Below, one piece after another: positions 41,221 through 52,600 of a DNA stretch of 64,000 nucleotides (positions are counted from its first letter, which is position 1; the number at the start of each line of letters is the position of its first letter). The DNA is from Pythium myriotylum (Eukaryota > Oomycota > Peronosporomycetes > Pythiales > Pythiaceae). The stretch is from the NCBI GenBank assembly GCA_023091665.1, contig JALJCQ010000031.1, positions 310,001 through 374,000 on the forward strand. The letters run 5' to 3'. The notes below the pieces were generated by a model. That model did not search any database. It was not told the DNA's origin and worked only from the letters and a program-made list of their open reading frames with translations. The position numbers were made by a program, and so were the translations under genes.

Positions 41221-41586
41221 GTTTAAAAAATTAATCGGTTGAAAAACTTTCCCTGTCTCCACAACGGTCAAGCGAGAGAAGAGCCACGGACACAGCTTCA
41301 CTCAGTTGACCCAAACATCTCGAAACGCATCAAGAAGGTGCAGCGCCCGCAAAGGAATGGCGTGGCCTCATCAGTCATACAGGCGGCAACCTTGTACCTC
41401 GAGTCTGAGAACGAATGGAAAGAACAACTCTGCCCTGCTCAAAGCGTCAACGAACCCTCCTCTCCCAGTCAGCAGTGTTGACTGGGAGGGGAGGGTTCGT
41501 TGACGCTTTAAGCAGTTTTGTAGAATGAGGATCTGGGGATCCTTACTCTACAACTTACCCTCTCGGTCGCACAACAACTCTCAACC

Positions 41587-42903
41587 ATGAAGATCACACA
41601 CATCTTCGCCCTCGCTACCGCCACAATCCTAGGAACATCCATCTCCAACGTCGCCGCCGAGCCCAAACAACTCTTCCACGTCACGGCACCCAAGGCTTCC
41701 TTCGACGCCACCCTCGCCACCTTCAACGGAGAGCTCGATGTCTGGAGAGTGCAGCGAGCCGATGGAGACAAGGTCACGGCACAAATCTACGCCACCGAGG
41801 CCGACGTCGCGAGATTCCAGTACTCTCAAACTTCTCGCGCGATGCTCTTCTCGAACCAAACGCTGATCGTGCGAGATCCTGTCAACACAGAAGAGATGCT
41901 CATCTCGCGTGCCGCCACTCAAGCTGTGTGCGCCAAGTCCACACGCCGTCACTTGGAAGAACTTGCCACCACCGACAAGTACGTCAACAGCACTTTCTTT
42001 GACTGCTTCCGTCAACCGTCCGAGGTGTTTGCGTTCTTCGACCAGCTCGTGGCCGAGAACCCGACCATCTTCTCCAAGATCGAAAATGTGACGACGACAT
42101 ACGAAGGACGTACTGTGCCTGGGTACAAGATCTCGACGGGTGCTGGTCGCAAGCCTTTGTACACGCAGGCGTTGATCCATGCTCGCGAGTGGATCGCGGG
42201 TAGTGCGACATTCTATATTATGGCCTCTTTCTTGGACGGTCTTCGCTCGAATGACCCAGCGGTCACGGCGATCTTCAGCGAGTACGAGTGGCACTTCGTG
42301 CCGATCCTCAACCTTGATGGATACCAGTACTCGTGGAATGCCAGCCCGACAAGCGCTCGTATGTGGCGCAAGAACCGCCGTCCTATCACCGGCACGACCT
42401 TTGGTGTCGACCTCAACCGAAACTACCCGCCAGCCGATTTCTGGGGCCGCAAAGCTGAGGGACCCACAGGAGAAACTTACCCAGGCGCGTCGGTTCTTAG
42501 CGAGCCTGAGACCTCAGGGTCATTCGACTATGTCAAGGCTCTCCAGCCCTTCGGAGCGATTGACATGCACTCTATTGCCGGCGGAATCTACCGTGCTTAC
42601 GGCAACCAGCCTGGTACTCCCCCGGCGCCGATCGGACCAAAGCTCAAGGTGCTCGGTGATGCGATGGCCGCGGCCGCAGGTCGTGACTACGAGAGTGCTC
42701 TTAGTGGGGAACTGTACATTGCTTACGGCTGCTTCGACGACGCGGTTTTCCAGGTGCTCGGCAAGCCGACGTTCACAATCGAGCTGGCTGACTGGAGTTT
42801 CATCGCGTCCGAGTCCACGATTCGTCCCTCGGGAGAAAACATGTACAGGGCTTTCGTCTCCTTTGCGCAGGGGTTGCCGACCTACTGGAGCGGTCTGCTC
42901 TAA
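41587..42903 (+). CDS. Secreted M14 metallocarboxypeptidase, copy C
   Basis: 438 residues, single exon, intact. Signal peptide about 1-24 (MKITHIFALATATILGTS); propeptide of the M14 activation type to about residue 120; then the peptidase domain with zinc ligands H198-A-R-E201 and H328 (DMHS), substrate-binding WRKNRR and DLNRNYP, and catalytic Glu399 in FTIEL. Spacings (127 between E201 and H328, 71 to the Glu) fit carboxypeptidase A-type enzymes, which remove C-terminal residues from peptides after propeptide cleavage. The start is the third unit of the 582-bp tandem array. The first 215 bp are the same as copies B and D; identity breaks off near 41812. Confidence 0.93.
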   Translation: MKITHIFALATATILGTSISNVAAEPKQLFHVTAPKASFDATLATFNGELDVWRVQRADGDKVTAQIYATEADVARFQYSQTSRAMLFSNQTLIVRDPVNTEEMLISRAATQAVCAKSTRRHLEELATTDKYVNSTFFDCFRQPSEVFAFFDQLVAENPTIFSKIENVTTTYEGRTVPGYKISTGAGRKPLYTQALIHAREWIAGSATFYIMASFLDGLRSNDPAVTAIFSEYEWHFVPILNLDGYQYSWNASPTSARMWRKNRRPITGTTFGVDLNRNYPPADFWGRKAEGPTGETYPGASVLSEPETSGSFDYVKALQPFGAIDMHSIAGGIYRAYGNQPGTPPAPIGPKLKVLGDAMAAAAGRDYESALSGELYIAYGCFDDAVFQVLGKPTFTIELADWSFIASESTIRPSGENMYRAFVSFAQGLPTYWSGLL

Positions 42904-43500
42904 TCGAAGCCCCAGCTGTTCTATGTGGAAGCCATAACGCAAATGACGAGTCATTTTCTCTCGTCCAAGAATAATGCATTTTTTGTAGCTTGTTCGACAC
43001 AAAACCAGTCGCAACCCGGCTGGCAGTATCTGCCCATATTCCAATAAAACACATTGGCGCTCAATTGGCATGGAAGAGACCATTCTTTCAATGAACTTTG
43101 ATACACAAACCCCATGATCAGTCACTTCGAATACCCCATCCATTCCAACTGTATCTGCACCGAATCAACTCATAGAGTCCTGAGTCACACTGAAGGCCTG
43201 TAAAGCCCCGCACATATGGTAAGCGCCGTTGCCTTACCCGTCTTCTTTCCCTCAAGGGATAGAGCGCGCAATATCCACAAGTAGCCACTCTGTCTGCAGC
43301 CTGATTAATGGGAAACGCCACAGCTGCAGAAGGCATCTACACCGGATGGATAATTTCCGCGACTCCGTCATGCCTCTGGGGGATTCATCGTGATGTATTG
43401 TGCTCGTTGATATGCATCTCCCTGCTCACCCTCGAGGAGTGAAGCAAGCCTAATATATGTGTATTAAGGGGAGTGGAGGGTGGGTTGTCGTCGGCTGAGC

Positions 43501-43554
43501 AGATCGGAAATGGTGGTGAGGCTCTCCTCGAGTGGAAACCTCCATTTCCGATCT
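43501..43554. repeat. Perfect inverted repeat, 13-bp arms, 28-bp loop
   Basis: AGATCGGAAATGG at 43501-43513 and its exact reverse complement at 43542-43554. Confidence 0.9.
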
Positions 43555-43710
43555 ATTTATAGCTCGGAAACCACCAAAGTCATCAGCGAACGCGACTCAC
43601 CATTACCTGAGCCCCGTGACCAATCTCCGGCTGAAGGATCCCCGAGATCCTTTCAGACTGGAATGCAACTCTAATATCATATGCCACCCAGCGGTCAGTC
43701 ACACTGTGAC

Positions 43711-43739
43711 GGTCGACGCTGTGAGCCACAGCGTCGACC
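43711..43739. repeat. Perfect inverted repeat, 13-bp arms
   Basis: GGTCGACGCTGTG, loop AGC, CACAGCGTCGACC. At the paralogous site (33885-33902) only the right arm is present, directly after GGTCAGT. Confidence 0.92.
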
Positions 43740-44178
43740 CTCAAATCTGATTACAGAGGTCGTAAAATCCACTTGTTCACGGCGTTGAGCATGGGTAAGA
43801 CGAACGCAGAGCTCCTTACGCCGGCTCCAGCGCCAGATCTGGTACAAAACAATGCAAGCTGGGTCTGCTGGTGAGAGGAAAAGACGCGCACAACCCATGC
43901 ACGTGAGCTGACGCTGCATTCTTTCCCAGCGTTTGAAAGATCAGCACAATATAGCACATAGAAGGTACAAGATGGTACTGATCTTCCCCTGTATGGTACT
44001 AATCTTTCGCTGTGTACCATATTCTGATGCACAGCGAAACATTCGAAGTCTGAGAACGAATGAAAAGAGCGACTCTCCCGTCCCCTGCTCAACGAATCGT
44101 AGAACCTCCACCCCCCGCCCCCGGGAACCACCGATACCCTCGACTATCCAGGATCGAATGAGCATCGAGGGTCGATCC

Positions 44179-44186
44179 TCATTCTC
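44179..44186 (+). promoter_or_regulatory. Candidate oomycete-type initiator, copy D
   Basis: TCATTCTC, 37 bp before the ATG, aligned with TCATTCTA in copy B. It sits at the edge of a set of short inverted repeats (GGATCGA/TCGATCC and ACCCTCGA/TCGAGGGT). Confidence 0.5.
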
Positions 44187-44222
44187 CAACTCACCCCCAA
44201 AGTCGCACAACAACTCTCAACC

Positions 44223-45530
44223 ATGAAGATCACACACATCTTCGCCCTCGCTACCGCCACAATCCTAGGAACATCCATCTCCAACGTCGCCGCCGAGCCC
44301 AAACAACTCTTCCACGTCACGGCACCCAAGGCTTCCTTCGACGCTACCCTCGCCACTTTCAACGGAGAGCTCGATATCTGGAGAGTGCAGCGAGCCGATG
44401 GAGACAAGGTCACGGCACAAATCTACGCCACCGAGGCCGACGTCGCAAGGTTCAAGGACATCTCGAGTTCTCGCGAAATGCTGCTCGCCAACCAAACCAC
44501 GGTCGTACGGGACCCCGTCAACACGGAAGAGATGCTCATCTCGCGTGCCGCCACTCGTGCCGCCTGCACCACGTCCACGCGCCGTCACCTGGAAGAGCTC
44601 GCCACCACCGACAAGTACGTCAACAGCACCTTCTTTGACTGCTTCCGCCAATCGTCCGAGGTGTTCGCGTTCTTCGACCAGCTCGCGGCCGAGAACCCCA
44701 CCATCTTCTCCAGGATCGCTAAGGTGACGACAACGTACGAAGGCCGCACTGTGCCTGGGTACAAGATCTCGACGGGAACTGGTCGCAAGCCTTTGTACAC
44801 GCAAGCGTTGATCCACGCTCTCGAGTGGATCGGTGGGAGCTCAACATTCTATGTGATGGCGTCTTTCTTGGACGGTCTCCGCTCGAACGACCCAGCCATC
44901 ACATCAATTTTCAAGGAATATGAATGGCACTTCGTGCCGATCCTCAACCTCGATGGCTACCAGTACTCGTGGACATCGCCATCGGCACGCTACTGGCGAA
45001 AGAACCGCCGAGTGTTCAATGGTACAGCGTACGGTGTGGACCTGAACCGCAACTATCCTCCTATCGAATTCTGGGGCCGTCAGAAACTGGCCTGGGATGA
45101 CGCAACGTATCCAGGACCTTCAATGCTGAGCGAGCCCGAGACCTCGGGGTCGTTTGCATACGTCAAGGCTCTCCAGCCTTACGGAGCAATCGATATGCAC
45201 TCTATTGCAGGCGGAGTCTACCGCCCGTACGGGAACACGCGCGACCCACCTCCCGCTCCGTTCGGACTAAAGCTCAAGGTTCTTGGCGATGCGATGGCCA
45301 AAGCTGCCGGGAGCGCGTATGAAAGCAAGCTCGTCGGCGAGCTGGATCGCGTGTACGGCTGCTTCAGTGATGCAGTCTTCCGGGAACTGAAGAAGCCGGC
45401 TTTTTCCGTGGAGCTGACTGGTCGGGACTTTGTCGTGTCGGAGTCGACGATTCGCACTTCAGGAGAGGAAATGTATCGGGCATTTGTCGCATTTGCGCAA
45501 GGCTTGAAGGCCTACTGGAGTGGCCTCTAA
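44223..45530 (+). CDS. Secreted M14 metallocarboxypeptidase, copy D
   Basis: 435 residues, single exon, intact. Same signal peptide and propeptide as copy B. Zinc ligands H198 and E201 sit in HALEW, where Leu replaces the Arg found in copies A and C (the position that in carboxypeptidase A helps bind substrate). The third ligand is H326 in DMHS, with DLNRNYP, and catalytic Glu397 in FSVEL. Zinc binding and catalysis should be kept, but specificity may differ. Its closest relative in the window is the broken copy B; the only other intact gene of the array is copy C. Confidence 0.93.
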   Translation: MKITHIFALATATILGTSISNVAAEPKQLFHVTAPKASFDATLATFNGELDIWRVQRADGDKVTAQIYATEADVARFKDISSSREMLLANQTTVVRDPVNTEEMLISRAATRAACTTSTRRHLEELATTDKYVNSTFFDCFRQSSEVFAFFDQLAAENPTIFSRIAKVTTTYEGRTVPGYKISTGTGRKPLYTQALIHALEWIGGSSTFYVMASFLDGLRSNDPAITSIFKEYEWHFVPILNLDGYQYSWTSPSARYWRKNRRVFNGTAYGVDLNRNYPPIEFWGRQKLAWDDATYPGPSMLSEPETSGSFAYVKALQPYGAIDMHSIAGGVYRPYGNTRDPPPAPFGLKLKVLGDAMAKAAGSAYESKLVGELDRVYGCFSDAVFRELKKPAFSVELTGRDFVVSESTIRTSGEEMYRAFVAFAQGLKAYWSGL

Positions 45531-45740
45531 GTTGTGTCGTGAAAGAGTGACAATGGTGATGAAGATGAAATTTGGAGACTATTTGTGTTACATCAGTTTA
45601 AACGACCATTGCTTGACTACGCAGGTAAGAAGAGGCGCGCGCAACGACACAGCGTGCTGGAGTGGAACTACTACGTAGTAATGATGAAGGCCAGAGTTCG
45701 CTCCCATGTACCAAGACACAATTTACGAAATAAAGACAGC

Positions 45741-45800
45741 TGTGGCTATTAGGTTCTTGACATAGCGATCTAATCCCAACTTCAAAGTCAAAGTCAAGAC
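45741..45800 (+). mobile_element. Short retrotransposon 3' end
   Basis: GGCTATTAGGTTC, GCGATCTAATCCCAAC and a tandem AAAGTC tail match the 3' end of the full-length element (GGCTATAGGGTTC ... GCGATCCAATAGACC ... TTCAAAGTC). No convincing target-site repeat was found. Confidence 0.65.
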
Positions 45801-45823
45801 GAATTGATTGAAGACTGCTGAGA

Positions 45824-46084
45824 ATGGCGGCAGAAACTCACCTTCGTACGCACTCCTTGTCTCATCTCTCACGCCGCGAAGCAGGGGCTACTGGAGGATC
45901 TGACCAGTTCATGTTGGTTCAAAATTCACAGGCTGCTTATATCGTAGATATTGGGTGTCTCACATTCGTGAGCCAGTCGGCCGTCGAGGAGCCGACTCCT
46001 TCCGGACCACCCAAAGAGGATCCGCTGGTATCCTGGACAAGACCAAGATGGGTCCATGTAGCAGCCTGGCCAGACGCAGACTAA
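45824..46084 (+). other. Dispersed ORF-like repeat, MAAET family, copy 2
   Basis: An 86-codon ATG frame, inverted in orientation relative to 38796-39032. Shared phrases are MAAET, ML(V)xNS and QSAVEEPT-SGPPKEDPL. Similarity also covers the downstream GGGTCCATGTA region. Whether it is translated is unknown. Confidence 0.4.
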
Positions 46085-46665
46085 GCACGTGAGACTCACG
46101 CACCCACCGTCTGTCCGCCTAACTATTGAGCAAAGGTCGTCCAAAAAATGATTCAGTACGTCTGTTGAATTCGATTTCGCACTGTGCAGACGCCGAAATG
46201 GGTCGAGTGGTCTTCCTCACTCGAATTTAATTGACCAAGTGGCCTTCCTCACTCGATTTTAATTAATTAAAAACAAGTGGCTGTCTTTCCTCAAAAAAGA
46301 CTCGGGATCTCGAGTCCCACGTGATGACGCTGGCACGACCCCAACTCTTGACGGTGGAATGTTGGCTCTGTACCCATTGCCTCTTGCGCTTACTTCACCA
46401 ACCTTCCCCCTGCCGTGTTTGGCTTGTCTCTGTGCGCATCGACCTGTTTCTGTCCGTTTGTGTTACTTCATAAACCCAAAATCCAAACGAAAACTAGGTT
46501 TAAAACCAAGGTGGAATAAACAAAAAAGTTGGATTTGGGAACACACGAGAGACCGAGTCGCACGCCAGGGGCTTCCTGGCGACTGACAGACAGCTCTTCC
46601 TCGCCCCATCCATTCGCTCCCATTCCTCCACTTGCCTCCGATCTCCAACGTTCGTCTCTTCCTGC

Positions 46666-49600
46666 ATGGACGATCTCCCCAACTCGCCCTCGGCGCCCTT
46701 CCGCCGCGGCGACGACGTGCCTACGCCACGCGCGACTCACGGGCGCTTTGTGCCCACGCTGCTGCGCAAGAACTGGCACCTCAAGAAGAAAAAGCCCCTG
46801 GCGTTGGCGCTCGAGATCCTGCTGCCCGTGCTCTACGTCGTGGTCATCGGTCTCATCAAGACAGCGACCCACGAGTACGAGGTCGCGCCGGGCTTTGCCA
46901 ACAACGACGAGCGCTTCAACCTCTTCCAGCGCTTCGGCGGCGACGGCAACAGCGTCATCGCGCCACTCTTCGCGCCCAAGTATGCGGTCCAAGAGACCTC
47001 GCTCACCGGACTGCTGCTCCACATGAGCAAGCAGTCGTTTGAGTTCGGCAGGGGATTCAAGAAGTTTGACGCCACGCTCAAGGCACAGTGCCAGCAGCAG
47101 CTCGTATACCAAGGCCGCGTCAGTCTCGACCCCACGTCGCCCTACGCACTCCCACCCGCCTGCGACGGACGTGTCTCGCCCTTCAAGCTCGCCATCGCGC
47201 CCGATGTACCCTTCACAAGACAATACTTCTACCAGACCGTAGCCAAGTGGTACCCCACCATCACGCTCAACGTCACCACCAATACGTCGATCGTCGTGCC
47301 CTCGCTCGCCGATAGCGTGGTCTTCTACGACACCGAGAAAGACCTTGAAGAGTACATCAAGTCTAAGGACTACACCGTGAACGCGAGCCAGGCGCGGATC
47401 TTCGGTGCGATCGTGTTTGACGAGTTTCCGAGCGAGTCGAAGATCGGCTCGTTCGCGCCAATCGAGTTCACAGTGCGTCTCAACGGCACGTTCATCGGGG
47501 ACAACGCCGATGCGAGATACGTGCCGCGAACAATCTACAACGACGCATCGACCTGGGAGCGGTTCCAGCGCGACATCGACACGCTCACGTACCAGCAGTA
47601 CGCGTCTGGCGGCTTCCTGACGCTGCAGACGCTGGTCGCTCGCTTTGTCAACTGCATGCCCAAGTGGGATCCTGCGACCAAGACGACGACCGGCGAGTGC
47701 CAAGTGGCAGACGCCGTCGCCAAGAGCAGCGCCGACTTGGACAAACGACTCCTCAAGACCATCACGGACGATCCGGCTGCCAAGCAAGTGATTGCAGAGA
47801 TGCTTGAAGGCAATGACAAGTCGACCGAGAAACTAACCGAGAATGTCACGTCGGTGGAGCAGTACATGTCGATGGCTGCGGCAATCGCATCGATCGAGTT
47901 TGATCTGCCATTATCAGCTGCGCAGACTGAGGCACTGGTGAAGCCACTCCGGCAAGCCCCCCAGCCGTACCTTGGCTCACTCACTTCACCATTCCCCATC
48001 GAAAAATACGACAAGTCCACGTTTTACGATACGACCGAGATCGTCTTCCCGATCTTTTTCATGCTCACATACCTCATGACGCTATCCAAGATCCTGGTCA
48101 GTCTCATCTCCGAGCGCGAGACCCGTGCGCGCGAGCTCATGAAGATCCTCGGCGTCAAAGAGTCCAGCATCGTCATCTCCTGGTACATCACCTACATCCT
48201 CATCCTCTTCCTATCCTCCATCCTTCAGGTCATCGCAGCACGCATCGGCCTCTTCGTCAGCTCCAGCGTGCTCGTCATCTTCCTCTTCTTCTTCCTCTTC
48301 AACATGGCCATCCTCGGATACGCATTCATGGTCAGCTCCGTCTTCTCCAAGGCGCGCACGGGATCCTACGTCGGCATCATCGGCTTCTTCGTGCTCTATG
48401 CTGTGTCCAACGCATTCACCGAATCATCCCCCGAGTCGTCCAAGAACATCGCCAGCTTGCTCGCTCCGTCGGCGCTGGTGTTCGCCGTACAGACGCTCGC
48501 CAAAACAGAGACCTCCCACGTCGGCATCAACTTCTCCAACATATCCACCCCAGTCAACAACTACCGCTTCAGCTCGGCTCTCTGGTTCCTCGCACTCGAC
48601 GCCGTGCTCTACACCATCATCGGACTCTACCTCGAGAAGGTCGTGCCCAAGATGTACGGCACACCAGAGAAATGGTACTTCCCCGTCAGTCCCTCCTACT
48701 GGCGCAAGCGTCGCGACCGCTTCAAGATGCCGCCACCTGCTCCTGTTACTGCTGACGATACCGGAGACGTCACCGTACCAGTCAACCCCAACATCGAGCC
48801 TGTCAGTGCCGACCTCCTCGAGCAAGAACGCACCGGAGCAGCACTGTGTGTCCAGGGCATGCGCAAGGTCTTCCCCGTGCCAGGAGGTGAGAAGGTCGCC
48901 GTCAACAACGTCCATCTCAACATGTACAGCGGACAGATCACGTGTCTACTCGGTCATAACGGCGCTGGCAAGACCACACTCATCTCCATGCTCACAGGCG
49001 TACTCCAGTCCACATCCGGCGACGCATACTTCCGTGGGCTCTCTGTTCGTCAAGACATGGACGAGATCCGCGAGTCCCTTGGGATCTGCTTCCAACACGA
49101 CGTCTTGTACCCATCTCTCACCGTCGCAGAGCACCTAGACTTCTACGCTCGCATCAAAGGGTACACGGGAGCAGAACTAGACGCCGAGATCGAGCACAAG
49201 ATCGCCGAAGTCGGACTCAAAGACAAGCGCGACGTGCTCTCCAGTGCGCTCTCGGGTGGCATGAAACGCAAACTCTCCGTCGCGATCTCACTCTTGGGCG
49301 ACAGCTCACTCGTCTTCTTGGACGAACCGACCTCCGGCATGGATCCGTACTCGCGACGCAGCACGTGGGAGATCCTCATGAACAACCGCCACGACCGTGT
49401 TCTCGTCCTCACAACACACTTCATGGACGAGGCAGACGTGCTGGGCGACCGCATCGCCATCATGGCAGAAGGAGAACTGCGTTGCTGTGGATCCCCGCTC
49501 TTCCTCAAGAACAGATACGGCGCTGGGTACAACCTCACCATCGTCAAGCAGGAAGGCTGTGACGACTCCAAGGTCATCGAGTTCGTGCTCGGCCGAATCT

Positions 49601-52600
49601 CGAGCGGTCGTTTGTTGAGCAACGTGGGAGCAGAGGTGGCGTTCCAGTTGCCGCTCGATGCGTCTGTGCACTTCCCAGAACTCTTCCGATCACTCGATGC
49701 CGAGTTGCACAGCTTGGGTTTGTTGTCGTATGGTATCTCGGTGACGACGATGGAGGAGGTCTTCATCAAGGTCGCGGAGGCAGCAGACGACGAGCATAAC
49801 CAGCAGCATACGCTGAAGAACAAGATTAAGCTCCACGAGGAAGCAGCAGATGTTCGTGCTGACACCAACTCTTCGACGTCTGAAATTGCTGCGGCGAAGC
49901 TACGACCGACGCGAGCTTCTTCCCACGACTTGTTCTGGGTTCAGTTCAAGGCGATCCTCCAGAAACGATTCCGCATCGCCAAGCGCGACAAGAAATACGG
50001 ACTCCTCAGCATCTTCCTTCCCATCTTCTGGCTCATCATGGGTCTCTCCTTGCTCCAAGCCGGCGAACTCACCAAGGTCGACCCAAAGATCACGCTCACA
50101 ACGGACGGGCTCGCGAAGAAATTACCCAACAACCAAGTCGTGGTACCAGCGTATTGTCAGACCAGTGTGGGTGACTGGTGCTCGAGCGCAATCGACCAGT
50201 CGTATTTTTCGGGTGGATCTCCTGTGGCGGTCGACGCATCCGAGATCGGAAACCCACCGTACTTGAATGATAGCCCGACGGTGTTCGGTGTCACCTATTC
50301 AAACCCGACCATCAACCACACTGACGCCACTGGTTACCTCCTGAAGTTCAGCGAAGCAGTGTACGAGCGAGGATACAAAGAGGATATCAAGAGCCAGTTT
50401 GGCGCCTTCCACGCCCACGGCGACAGCAGCGCACGAGTGATGAGCTACAACGTCATGATCAACACAACCATTCCACACGGGCTTCCGGTGTTCAAGGGGT
50501 TGATGGATCAGTCGATTTACCGCCTCTTTGCCAAGCAAGCTACTCCAAGCATCGACGTGTCATCCCTCTCCCTGAAGGTGAACAGCCATCCAATTCCACA
50601 AACGGCGTCGACGACAGCTCTTCTGTCGGGCTTCTTGTCTTTCAGCGCGTGTCTTTTCATCGCGATCGCCATGGGCTACTATCCAGCGTCAATCGTGGTC
50701 TTTCTCGTCAACGAAAGACATCCTGATCACAACTCGAAGCACCAGCAACTCGTCTCCGGGGTGAGTCTGTCAGCGTTCTGGCTTGCCAACTTCGTGTGGG
50801 ACTTCCTTGTGTATCTCGTGCCGGGGTGTGTCGCGTTGATCTTGATCCAGGCGTACGATCTGGCATCTCTCACAGGCTCAGACAAGTGTCTCCATTGTGA
50901 GAGCAACACGTTCACGACCGTGATCATCCTCTTCCTCTTCTTCGGCATTGCAATTTGCCCCTACGCGTACAGCTGGTCGTTTGCGTTCACGGAGGCGGCC
51001 TCGTCGCAGACAAAGATGATCTTGATCAACTTCCTGCTTGGTCTCGGCTTGCTGATCGTGTCATTCGTGCTCGACATGATCGACAGCACTCACGATGCCA
51101 ACCAGACGCTCAAGTGGTTCTACCGGTTCTCGCCGATCTACAGTCTCTCCAACGGTTTGCTCGATCTCACCATATTGGAAATCGTTAACAGCGGTGGCGG
51201 TGAGTTCAGGAAGGCGAGGTCATCCAACCCACTTGCTCTCGAAAACGCAGGTTACGAGATCCTCTTCCTTGCCATCGACGCTCTCATCTTCTTCGTCATC
51301 GCCATCGGCATCGACTACGCACTCACGTTCCCAAAAACAAAGGCCATGATCAACAAAGACCCACACATCCCCATCGACAACGAGACCCAGGACGTCGACG
51401 TCGCCGCAGAAGTCGAGCGAGTCGCCACCGGTCGGGCTGACGCAGACATGATCAAGCTCCAAGGCCTACGCAAAGTCTACCGCAAGGGAAACAAGGTCGC
51501 CGTCAAGAACCTCTCCTTCGGTCTCAAGCGCGGCGAGTGTTTCGGCTTCTTAGGAATCAACGGCGCAGGCAAAACCACCACCATGAAGATGCTCACGGGA
51601 GACATCGTACCCACCTCGGGTAGTGCCACACTCAGCGGCTTCGACATTCTCACTGAACAACTTGACGTACGACGCGAGATCGGATACTGTCCGCAGTTCG
51701 ACGCGCTCTTCGACTTGCTCTCCGTACGCGAGCATCTAGAGTTGTTCGCTCAGATCAAGGGCATCAAGCCCCAAGACCTCGACGCCGTCGTGCGCGAGAA
51801 GATGACGCAGCTCAACCTCCTCGACTTTGAACACAAGCTCGCCGGCAGTCTCAGTGGCGGCAACAAGCGCAAACTCTCCGTCGCCATCGCCATGATCGGC
51901 TCCCCATCCATCCTCTTCCTCGACGAGCCGTCCACTGGCATGGATCCCGTCTCGCGTCGATTCATGTGGGACGTCATCTCCGAGATCTCGACCTACAACA
52001 AGGAATCCACCGTCGTGCTCACCACCCATAGCATGGAAGAGTGCGAGGCGCTCTGCACGCGCGTCGGGATCATGGTGGGCGGCGGTCTCAAGTGCCTCGG
52101 CAGCGTGCAGCATCTCAAGAACCGTTTCGGCGATGGCCTCATGTTCGACGCCAAGCTGCTGCCTCCCTCAGCCGCCGACGTGAGTGAGCTCGCGCTGCGA
52201 CACTTCGACTCGCTCGACACACGTCTCACTCGTGAACAGCTCACGGACGCCTGCGCTCGCTGCGGTCTCGCTTCCTGGCAAGACAAGATCGTCAACACAC
52301 ACCCCACCGGCTTCACCGTCGCTCACGCGCTCGACCGCGACGGCTACGTGCTGGCGTCGACCTTCGCGACGTGGTGGCTCGGCGAAGTGCGCTACGAGTC
52401 GCTGCTGTCCTTCTTGAAAGACAACTTCGGCCACGACGTCGAGCTGCTCGAGCGCCAGAACGACTCGCGTTGGTTCAAGATCCGCGAGGACGAGTCGGTC
52501 GAGACGAAAGACTCGCGACTGCGGCTGTCGAATGTGTTCGAGGCGATCGAGAGTGCCAAGACCGCGCTGGCCGTGCGCGAGTACAGCGTGTCACAGACGA

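Larger units (their letters stand above)
40051..41796 (+). repeat. Perfect tandem triplication, 582-bp unit
   Basis: Units start at 40051, 40633 and 41215. They look identical base for base by eye, except that the last unit ends in ACC instead of ACA where it runs into the full gene. Each unit holds the leader, the hairpins, the promoter region, the ATG and the first 70 codons (signal peptide and most of the propeptide) of the M14 gene. Units 1 and 2 end at a junction reading CAGGGTAAGT, a good 5' splice-site consensus. Confidence 0.96.
42904..44222. other. Intergenic C-D, paralogous to intergenic A-B
   Basis: Duplicate of 32373-34313 without the 61-bp element end. It contains two perfect 13-bp-arm inverted repeats (separate entries). 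No gene recognised. Confidence 0.6.
45531..46665. other. Intergenic downstream of copy D
   Basis: It contains a retrotransposon 3' end (about 45741-45800), the second MAAET-type repeat (45824-46084) and a roughly 35-bp tandem repeat (GTGG(T/C)CTTCCTCACTCGA) at 46205-46290. The ABC transporter promoter should lie at the right end. Confidence 0.5.
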
